From Marinilabiliales bacterium (GTDB lineage Bacteria > Bacteroidota > Bacteroidia > Bacteroidales > SZUA-534): DNA of 64,000 nucleotides. Below, in pieces: positions 29,115 through 35,290 of the stretch. The translations under genes and the position numbers were made by a program. Location of the stretch: the NCBI GenBank assembly GCA_003512955.1, contig DOTG01000011.1:37878-101877 (forward strand), in the 5' to 3' direction. The first letter of the stretch is position 1, and every line of letters starts with the position of its first letter. The notes beneath the pieces are model-generated. The model saw nothing but the letters and a program-made list of their open reading frames with translations. It made no database searches and was not told the origin of the DNA.

Positions 29115-29924
29115 ATGTCAGAGATTCAAATTCAAGATATTATTAAAAAGGAAAATTTTGTTTACGGAAAAACAAAAATCCTTACCGACAATGTGATGCA
29201 CTATTGTCCGGGTTGTAGCCACGGTGTAACCCACAAACTGGTAGCCGAAGTGATAGAGGAACTCGATATTCAGGAAAAAACCATTGGTGTTTCTCCGGTA
29301 GGATGTTCTGTGTTGGCGTACAATTACATCGACATTGACTGGCAGCAAGCCGCCCACGGACGTGCTCCGGCTTTAGCTACAGCCACCAAACGGTTGATGC
29401 CCGACCATTACGTGTTCACCTATCAGGGCGATGGCGACCTGGCCTCTATTGGTGCTGCCGAGATTTTGCATGCCTGCAACCGTGGCGAAAATATTACCGT
29501 AATTTTTGTAAACAATGCCATTTATGGGATGACAGGCGGCCAGATGGCTCCAACTACCTTGATCGGGATGCCTACGGCTACCAGCCCTTATGGACGTCAG
29601 GCCGCGCTACATGGCTATCCTTTGAAAATTACCGAATTAATTGCCCAATTGCCCGGTGTTGCTTATGTAACCCGTCAAAGTGTGCATACACCTGCGGCAG
29701 TACGCAAAGCAAAGAAAGCCATCAAAAAAGGGTTCGAGAACCAGGCCAGGAAAATTGGAACTTCATTTATCGAGATTGTTTCAACCTGTTCCTCTGGGTG
29801 GAAAATCTCACCGGTGGAATCAAACCGATGGATGGAAGAACATATGTTCAAGTTTTATCCGCTCGGTGATTTGAAGGATGCTGAAAAAGACAACGAAGAG
29901 GATTACAGAAAATTCATTGAATAA
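29115..29924 (+). CDS. 2-oxoacid:ferredoxin oxidoreductase beta subunit (thiamine diphosphate binding)
   Basis: A 269-residue beta subunit with CPGCSHG at residues 31-37 (cluster/TPP site), the TPP-Mg motif GDGD at 105-108 and the paired NN at 133-134 followed by AIYGMTGGQMAPTT. It forms the catalytic core with the alpha subunit. Start ATG at 29115 follows the alpha stop after two bases. The gene ends 16 bases before the gamma start. Confidence 0.9.
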   Translation: MSEIQIQDIIKKENFVYGKTKILTDNVMHYCPGCSHGVTHKLVAEVIEELDIQEKTIGVSPVGCSVLAYNYIDIDWQQAAHGRAPALATATKRLMPDHYVFTYQGDGDLASIGAAEILHACNRGENITVIFVNNAIYGMTGGQMAPTTLIGMPTATSPYGRQAALHGYPLKITELIAQLPGVAYVTRQSVHTPAAVRKAKKAIKKGFENQARKIGTSFIEIVSTCSSGWKISPVESNRWMEEHMFKFYPLGDLKDAEKDNEEDYRKFIE

Positions 29925-29940
29925 TACAAATCCAATTGAT

Positions 29941-30489
29941 ATGACTGAAGAAATCATTATAGCCGGTTTTGGCGGACAAGGTGTACTCTCCATGGGTAAA
30001 ATCCTTGCTTATTCTGGAGTGATGCAGAATCAGGAAGTTTCCTGGATGCCCTCTTACGGTCCAGAGATGCGCGGTGGTACCGCCAATGTGACTGTTATTG
30101 TAAGCGATGAACGCATCAGTTCTCCCATCATTCATGAATTTGATACAGCTATCATCCTGAACCAGCAATCGCTCGATAAATTTGAAAAAACCGTGAAGCC
30201 CGGCGGATTGCTGTTGTTCGATCCCAACGGCATTACACACCCTCCCAAGCGCAACGATATTAAAGTTTATGTTATTGAAGGAGCCGAGGAGGCTGCCCGT
30301 ATGGGGAACCCCAAAACATTTAACATGATTATTATGGGAGCCTTTTTAAAATTGAAACCGGTAATTAAAACCGAGAATGTGGAAAAAGGCCTCAAAAAGT
30401 CTTTGCCTGAGCGGCACCATAAACTCATACCCATGAACCTGGATGCCGTCAGGGTGGGAATGGAAAAAGTGAAAGAATTTCAGGTATAA
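29941..30489 (+). CDS. 2-oxoacid:ferredoxin oxidoreductase gamma subunit
   Basis: A 182-residue gamma subunit with GFGGQGVLSMGK at residues 9-20 and SYGPEMRGG, both hallmarks of the family (CoA-side domain). The frame opens upstream at 29878 inside the beta gene, but ATG at 29941 is chosen because the conserved domain starts right after it. It is the last gene of the operon; a bidirectional hairpin starts two bases after the stop codon. Confidence 0.9.
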   Translation: MTEEIIIAGFGGQGVLSMGKILAYSGVMQNQEVSWMPSYGPEMRGGTANVTVIVSDERISSPIIHEFDTAIILNQQSLDKFEKTVKPGGLLLFDPNGITHPPKRNDIKVYVIEGAEEAARMGNPKTFNMIIMGAFLKLKPVIKTENVEKGLKKSLPERHHKLIPMNLDAVRVGMEKVKEFQV

Positions 30490-30490
30490 A

Positions 30491-30518
30491 AGAAAAGCCG
30501 GGTTACGCCGGCTTTTCT
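30491..30518. terminator. Bidirectional terminator between the oxidoreductase operon and the Arc-like gene
   Basis: AGAAAAGCCGG (30491-30501) and CCGGCTTTTCT (30508-30518) form a perfect 11-bp stem with a 6-base loop. A-rich and T-rich arm ends provide the U-tract in both directions. The stop codon of the convergent Arc-like gene (30503-30505) falls in the loop, so that gene is read into its own terminator. Confidence 0.8.
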
Positions 30519-30691
30519 GTTTCCAGACCATCAGGATTCTGATTTTTATACCTCCCGGCTTGTTTGAGTTCCTTATCAATGATCCACTCAATTTGCCCGT
30601 TGATGCTCCGGAATTCATCAGTCGCCCATTTTTCCAATGCCGCCCACTTATCTGCATCAATACGTAATACAAATTGTTTTTTCTGTTTCAT
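30503..30691 (-). CDS. Small Arc-like ribbon-helix-helix protein
   Basis: A 62-residue protein. The KQFVLRIDADKWAALEKWA start (one beta strand with basic and hydrophobic residues, then a helix) and RSINGQIEWIIDKEL match the Arc/MetJ ribbon-helix-helix pattern (strand, helix, helix), which usually binds DNA as a dimer. It lies 19 bases downstream of the SPFH gene on the same strand, so it is probably cotranscribed with it. No toxin gene was recognised beside it, so a toxin-antitoxin role is not supported. Its targets are unknown. Confidence 0.75.
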   Translation of the reverse strand: MKQKKQFVLRIDADKWAALEKWATDEFRSINGQIEWIIDKELKQAGRYKNQNPDGLETEKPA

Positions 30692-30710
30692 TCAGGTAAG
30701 GGTGTTACTA

Positions 30711-31565
30711 TTAATGGTGCAGTGTCCCTGCATTCACGATGGGACGGGCCGATTCTTCGCTGCATAATACGACCATTAGGTTGCTGACCATGGCTGCTTT
30801 CTTTTCGGCATCCATATCAATAATTTCCTTGTTTTTTAATTGCTCAAGGGCCATTTGAACCATTCCTACGGCACCTTCCACGATTTTTGAACGGGCAGCA
30901 ACAACGGCAGTAGCTTGCTGCCTTTTAAGCATGGCACCGGCAATTTCAGATGCATAGGCAATGTAATTGATGCGTGCTTCTATTACATAAATCCCTGCCA
31001 TATCTAACCGTTCTTTTAATTCTTCTTCTAAACGTGTATTTATCTCTTCTCCACTCGCTCTTAGGGTAATGTTAGCATTTTCATCCTCAAAGTTGTCATA
31101 AGGGTATTGACCTGCTAATTTTCTTAAGGCAGCTTCACTCTGGACACGTACAAAATGTTCGTACTCGTCAACTTCAAAAGCTGCCCTAAAGGTATCTTCA
31201 ACTTTCCAAACTAAAACAATCCCAATCATGATAGGGTTTCCAACTTTGTCATTCACTTTGATTGGATCACTGTTAAAATTTCGTGCACGAAGTGAAATTT
31301 TCCGCCTGATGAAGAATGGATTTACCCAATAGAACCCATTGGTGCGCAGCGTCCCTTTGTATTTTCCGAACAGAACCAAGACTGATGACTCATTAGGATT
31401 GATGATGGTAAGCCCAATAAAACAGGCGGAACTCGCCACCAGCAAAATTACCAAAAGAAACCATTCTTTAACGATGACTCCATACCCTGAGGCTAAGGAT
31501 ATTGCCAACAAGATAAAAAAAGCGACATAACCATTCATGCCATGAAATTCTTTCTCTGTTTTCAT
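30711..31565 (-). CDS. SPFH/Band 7 (prohibitin-like) membrane protein
   Basis: A 284-residue protein with two hydrophobic segments near the N-terminus (~12-29 and ~33-54). An SPFH domain follows (INPNESSVLVLFGKYKGTLRTNGFYWVNPFF, then ISLRARNF) and a helical tail with ARINYIAYASEIAGAMLKRQQATAVVAARSKIVEGAV. SPFH proteins form membrane-associated ring or cage assemblies and often scaffold proteases or lipid domains; the specific role here is unknown. It is first in a two-gene unit with the Arc-like protein. TAAAGATA at 31601-31608 (TATCTTTA on the coding strand) is a near match to a -7 box. Confidence 0.9.
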   Translation of the reverse strand: MKTEKEFHGMNGYVAFFILLAISLASGYGVIVKEWFLLVILLVASSACFIGLTIINPNESSVLVLFGKYKGTLRTNGFYWVNPFFIRRKISLRARNFNSDPIKVNDKVGNPIMIGIVLVWKVEDTFRAAFEVDEYEHFVRVQSEAALRKLAGQYPYDNFEDENANITLRASGEEINTRLEEELKERLDMAGIYVIEARINYIAYASEIAGAMLKRQQATAVVAARSKIVEGAVGMVQMALEQLKNKEIIDMDAEKKAAMVSNLMVVLCSEESARPIVNAGTLHH

Positions 31566-31713
31566 AATTGATATTTTTACGATATTAAAATAATATCATA
31601 AAGATATGAATATGATTTTAATTTTTATAAAATGATAATGGTTTTTTTAATTTTTTCACATTACTATTTTAAGCTGTCCTAATCGTAACTGATTAGTTTG
31701 ATTTAACACCATA

Positions 31714-31813
31714 TTTCCGCAAGTCACGAATAACAATTGTTTGCCTTCTTTGTATCAAATTGATTCACCCCGTGACTTTCAACGGTTTCCCAGATGATTT
31801 GCGGTTTTTTAGG
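31714..31813 (+). repeat. Dispersed intergenic element, copy A
   Basis: It starts TTTCCGCAAGTCACG and runs through AACAATTGTTTG, TCAAATTGA, CGTGACTTTCAACGGTTTC and CAGATGATTTGCGG. It aligns with 60896-61006 over its whole length at roughly 85% by eye, apart from a 13-base stretch (the second half of the GTCAC/GTGAC palindrome) missing here. Confidence 0.75.
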
Positions 31814-32098
31814 TAACATCCCCTCATGTATAAGATTAAAACATATAATGAAATGGTGGATAAATAAATTAAGAAGCGTAAAATCCCAAGTTAAAGAATC
31901 GCACTTTTTCGGTAACTCATCGTGCAGCTCGTAAAAATTTCATGGTTAGGTTATTTTGAAGCCTTCTCACGAATGTTTGTTTAATTTAAAGTGAAGTGTC
32001 AATAGAGGATGTGGATTATCGTTTTGCGGTATGAAAAGTTGCCGATTGCGGCCGATTTCCTGTCAAGTTAGACAAGGGTTGACGCGGGCTACATTCTT

Positions 32099-32142
32099 GC
32101 GTAACCTACTGTCACGGCAATTTTTTATACCGCGTTATGTGC
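32099..32142 (-). other. Cassette-junction-like sequence downstream of the propeller gene
   Basis: On the minus strand this reads GCACATAAC, a 28-base middle and GTTACGC. The first nine bases are the exact reverse complement of GTTATGTGC found at the other end of the same gene (33241-33233 on the minus strand). Complementary ends of this kind, RYYYAAC-like then GTTRRRY-like, are what an integron cassette with its attC would show. At 44 bp it is short for an attC, and the two ends deviate from consensus at one base each. Confidence 0.35.
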
Positions 32143-32147
32143 TGCCT

Positions 32148-33191
32148 TTATTTAAATTCATTTTTGTCCGTATTCATTCCTCTTTTTAGTCTTCTCTCAC
32201 TACCGCTTACTACAATAGTTCCTTTATATAATTTCATATTATTTATCGCAAATTTTTCTGGCAACCCATTGCTATACGATTTCCAAATTTCATTTGCATT
32301 ATCTTTTCGGTAAACCCCGTCCCATTGTCCCGCAAAAACTGAATTACCATTTTTAATTACGTTAAAAGTATAAAGTTCAGCAGGTAACCCATTTTGAATA
32401 TTTTTCCAAGTTAATCCTTTATCCGTGGAAGAAAGTAACTCATTATACGTCATTGCATAAATAGTATTATCATCTGAGCTAATGTTGTGTAAGGTACGAT
32501 TTGCCATTATTTGTATCCACTCTTTTCGGTCTTTGGGTGTCGTGAACGCCCCTTGATTTGTTCCAATATAAATCTTTCCATCAAATTCGGTTAACCCATT
32601 TACCTGCATTGTACTGTTTCCGTATTCCAGTTCCCATTTTTTCCCAAATTCATTGAAAGAGTATAACCCTGCATTAGTACCTGCGTACAATTTATCGTCA
32701 ATATGAACAAATTTTCGAATTGTAAAATTAGCAAGACCTGTATTTAATTTTGTCCAATTTTCTCCCAGGTCTGCAGACGAAAAAACTCCGCTCGTTTGTG
32801 TTCCTACATAGATTTGGTCTTTAAAGAAGATTAAAGGCCCAAGATTGCTTTCAATAATTTTCTTGTCAGTTGTAATATTAATCCAAAGGTTCTTTTGGAA
32901 ATCAAAAAGAAAAATTCCCTTTTCTTTTGTTGCAATTCCAAGTGATTTGTCGGAAACAGCAATTCCTCCCAAAGCTATATTAATTGAATCTGGCAGCCCC
33001 TCGCTTTTACTCTCCCAAGTCAGACCATTATTAACTGAAAAGTAAACGACTCCATCAATTGTTACAACAGGACTTTTAATTTCAGAAGAGGAAAAGTTAT
33101 CACTTTTCGATAATTCTTCATTTAATTTTTTAGTGTGGCCATTACATGAACTTAAAATAGTCAACAAAATTATTAGTGTAAGGTTTCTCAT
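32148..33191 (-). CDS. Lipoprotein with BNR/sialidase-type beta-propeller repeats
   Basis: A 347-residue protein with a lipoprotein signal (LTILSSC, lipid-attachment Cys 16). Repeated propeller blades are visible as VNNGLTWESKSEGLP, SSADLGENWTKLNTGL and SSTDKGLTWKNIQNGLP, alternating with IYVGTQTSGVF, LYAGTNAGLYSF and IYIGTNQGAFTT. These are Asp-box/photosystem-stability-factor-like blades, but no sialidase catalytic arginine-triad context was seen, so no enzyme activity is assigned. It probably sits in the outer or inner membrane facing the periplasm. It stands alone between two GTTATGTGC/GCACATAAC inverse copies, which suggests it arrived as a mobile cassette. Confidence 0.75.
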   Translation of the reverse strand: MRNLTLIILLTILSSCNGHTKKLNEELSKSDNFSSSEIKSPVVTIDGVVYFSVNNGLTWESKSEGLPDSINIALGGIAVSDKSLGIATKEKGIFLFDFQKNLWINITTDKKIIESNLGPLIFFKDQIYVGTQTSGVFSSADLGENWTKLNTGLANFTIRKFVHIDDKLYAGTNAGLYSFNEFGKKWELEYGNSTMQVNGLTEFDGKIYIGTNQGAFTTPKDRKEWIQIMANRTLHNISSDDNTIYAMTYNELLSSTDKGLTWKNIQNGLPAELYTFNVIKNGNSVFAGQWDGVYRKDNANEIWKSYSNGLPEKFAINNMKLYKGTIVVSGSERRLKRGMNTDKNEFK

Positions 33192-33232
33192 TCTATGTCA
33201 TTTCAAATAATGCTTTCTATCGATTTAAGGTT

Positions 33233-33279
33233 GCACATAACACTCAGGTATGATTATCATGTATCCGACTAAGTTAGGT
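33233..33279 (-). other. attC-like site directly after the NUMOD4/HNH gene
   Basis: On the minus strand this reads ACCTAAC (33279-33273, exact RYYYAAC), then an imperfectly self-complementary middle, then GTTATGTGC (33241-33233, GTTRRRY with one mismatch). ACCTAAC begins directly after the stop codon of the upstream gene, as in compact gene cassettes. The arms TTAGTCGG and ACCTGAGT are roughly complementary with unpaired bases. The site is short (~47 bp), so the call is tentative. Confidence 0.35.
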
Positions 33280-33819
33280 TTAATCAATAGCAATATGCCC
33301 CCAGTTTTCGCCTTTACGGATGCGGTTGAGCTGCGTGTGGGTAATCCCAAACTCCTTGGCAATTTTGTACAGAGGGTTTTTGCCGCGTTGTATTTTCTTT
33401 TTTAACCGAATAACATCGGTTTCAGTAAGTTTTGAATACCGGATAACCCCTTTCTTTTGGTTTGGGTTTTTAGCCAGATGTTCAGAAAGTTCTGGCCGGG
33501 TCACCCATTTGAGGTTTTTTTCGTGGTTGTTTTCTTTGTTAAAATCAAGGTGTATCACGTACTGTGAATTCTCGTCAGGTTCCGGAAGAAATAGATCGGC
33601 CACCAATTTATGGATGTATTTGGTAGTGCGTTTGCCATTGGCCAGTTTGATGTTTATCATCGGGTACCCTTGAATTTTTGATGGATATACCAAAACCATT
33701 TGCCCTGCTTTGTTCTGGGTTTTTAACCGTCCAAAATTTGAAATTTCAAACTTGTATCCATCGGCAATAGATTCAATGGAAAGAGCCTTCCATTGCTCAT
33801 TAGTAAATTTTTGATCCAT
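33280..33819 (-). CDS. NUMOD4/HNH homing-endonuclease-like protein with C-terminal HTH
   Basis: A 179-residue protein. Residues ~7-35 (NEQWKALSIES...GYKFEISNFGRLKT) match NUMOD4. Residues ~66-108 form an HNH_3-type nuclease core with H70, H90, D92 and the NN/N residues (IHKLV, then VIHLDFNKENN, then NLKWVT). Residues ~131-170 (LTETDVIRLKKKI...KIAKEFGITHTQLNRIRKG) are a helix-turn-helix like NUMOD1/IENR targeting domains. It would be a small DNA-nicking or cutting enzyme; no intron, intein or phage context is visible. A purine-rich AAGGGAGGG lies just upstream of the ATG. A 9-bp inverted repeat is centred ~23 bases upstream of the start. Confidence 0.8.
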   Translation of the reverse strand: MDQKFTNEQWKALSIESIADGYKFEISNFGRLKTQNKAGQMVLVYPSKIQGYPMINIKLANGKRTTKYIHKLVADLFLPEPDENSQYVIHLDFNKENNHEKNLKWVTRPELSEHLAKNPNQKKGVIRYSKLTETDVIRLKKKIQRGKNPLYKIAKEFGITHTQLNRIRKGENWGHIAID

Positions 33820-33830
33820 ACCCTCCCTTT

Positions 33831-33852
33831 TTAATCGTAAATATACGATTAA
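33831..33852 (-). promoter_or_regulatory. Palindrome (candidate operator) at the HNH gene promoter
   Basis: TTAATCGTA (33831-33839) and TACGATTAA (33844-33852) form a perfect 9-bp inverted repeat around AATA. On the coding strand the centre reads TATATTTA, close to the -7 box TAnnTTTG. A protein bound here would cover the promoter; autoregulation by the gene's own HTH domain is a guess. Confidence 0.5.
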
Positions 33853-34064
33853 ATATTAAAAATCCTAATTAGTCACACAGCCGTGATGGAAAGCTGAAAA
33901 ACCGGATAATCATCTGCTCATTTGAGAAAGGTTTCAGGGTGCTGGGTTTTAGGGTTAAATGGTTGAATTGCTAATTGTTTTTGTCTCACTTCTTGTATCT
34001 ACACATCTCATATCTTGATACTGAAATCTTGTCTTGATACTTTGTACCGGATACTATTTTCTGG

Positions 34065-35279
34065 CTATTTCAAATGTTGTTGGCAATGTTGCCGGATCAT
34101 GGCGTCGGCTTCGGTAAACTTCAACGAGTAGGCTTTTTGGAAGTCGGAGCAGGCGTCGGTACGGTTTCCCATGCCCAACCGGGCTTTTCCGCGTTTGTAA
34201 TATAATTCACCGTCGGCGGGTTGAAAATCCAAAGCCATGGTAAAATCTTTTATGGCAAACTCAAAAAGTAGGGTTTGTGCATATAAATCGCCCCGGCGGA
34301 TATAAAGTTCAGGCTGGTATGTGTCGGTTAAAATGCACTGATTCAATGATTTTATGGCCAGATTATATTCTTTAGCCTGGGCATAAATATCGCTGGCCAA
34401 CAGATATACTTGCGTGGAAGGGGCGTATTCAAGTAAGAAAGCAATATCTTGCACGGCAGCCTCCTCTTTTTCCATGGCAAGGTTTATTTTGGCTCGTTCA
34501 AGGTAAAGGTCCATTTGCGTAGAATCGGATTCCAACGCGGCCTCTATGGCTTTAAATGCTTTCCGGGGGTTTTGGGTTTTCAGTTCCAACCGGCTTTTAA
34601 CCAAATAATCCTTGGCCTGTACGGTCTTTTTGTTTAAAACATTATCAATGCAAATCAACGCGTTTTCGTTTTCACCCAAAACTTCATAAACCAAAGCTTT
34701 CAGGTAAAATGCCTCCGTCATTGATTTGCGGATTCCTGTCAGTTGGTTCAATATTTCCAGCGACTCGGCATATTTTTTATTCAAATATTCATACCAGGCG
34801 TCTTCAAACATCAGTTCATATTTCGAATACCAGTCGGTTTTCCATAGTTCTTTCCATGCCGAGGAGTTTCCGATGGTTCGGAATGCCTCATCCGATTTAA
34901 TCTGGAATTGCATCCCCCGGTTTTTCGATTGCAGGTGCTGCTTTAAATATCCGCAAGCCTGCTCAGGTTTGTTGATTTGGGCATAACACGCTGCAATTTG
35001 GTAAACGCCCATGTTGTTGTTTTGTTGATTTGCTTGTAGGTATTGGTTCAAAGCCTCTTTAAAATTTGAGGCTAAATAATAAGCATTTCCCTGTTCCATG
35101 AGCAGTTCGGGAGTCCACTGTTTGATGTTTTTGTCAATAAACTGCTGTGCTTCCTGTATTTTTCCCTGTGAAAGGTACGTTTTAAGAATCAGTAGCTGTT
35201 GGTTCAACGATAGCTGGCCTTGGGCTTGAAATCCAAGGATTGCGAGCAAGAGTATCGATATGTAACAATGTTTTTTCAC
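34065..35279 (-). CDS. Exported TPR-repeat protein
   Basis: A 404-residue protein with a signal peptide (residues ~1-22, ending QAQGQ) and about eight tetratricopeptide units, clearest in the C-terminal half (VYLLASDIYAQAKEYNLAIKSLNQCI, LYIRRGDLYAQTLLFEFAIKDFTMAL, LYYKRGKARLGMGNRTDACSDFQKAY). TPR solenoids bind partner proteins. It is last of three genes on the minus strand, 11 bases after a T9SS type B substrate, so a role in handling or anchoring that substrate is plausible but not shown. Confidence 0.85.
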   Translation of the reverse strand: MKKHCYISILLLAILGFQAQGQLSLNQQLLILKTYLSQGKIQEAQQFIDKNIKQWTPELLMEQGNAYYLASNFKEALNQYLQANQQNNNMGVYQIAACYAQINKPEQACGYLKQHLQSKNRGMQFQIKSDEAFRTIGNSSAWKELWKTDWYSKYELMFEDAWYEYLNKKYAESLEILNQLTGIRKSMTEAFYLKALVYEVLGENENALICIDNVLNKKTVQAKDYLVKSRLELKTQNPRKAFKAIEAALESDSTQMDLYLERAKINLAMEKEEAAVQDIAFLLEYAPSTQVYLLASDIYAQAKEYNLAIKSLNQCILTDTYQPELYIRRGDLYAQTLLFEFAIKDFTMALDFQPADGELYYKRGKARLGMGNRTDACSDFQKAYSLKFTEADAMIRQHCQQHLK

Positions 35280-35290
35280 TAAGTCAGCAT

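Larger units (their letters stand above)
31566..32147. other. AT-rich intergenic region with dispersed repeat copy A and a cassette-like junction
   Basis: No plausible gene. From left to right it holds the probable SPFH promoter region, the dispersed repeat at 31714-31813, unremarkable AT-rich sequence, and GTTATGTGC (32134-32142) shortly before the stop codon of the leftward propeller gene. Confidence 0.5.

Noticed and set aside
30503..30691. Antitoxin of a toxin-antitoxin pair
   Set aside because: The ribbon-helix-helix fold fits, but no toxin-like gene lies next to it; its neighbour is an SPFH protein.
33280..33819. Intron- or intein-borne homing endonuclease
   Set aside because: The gene stands free between promoter and cassette-like junction, with no split host gene or intron structure visible.
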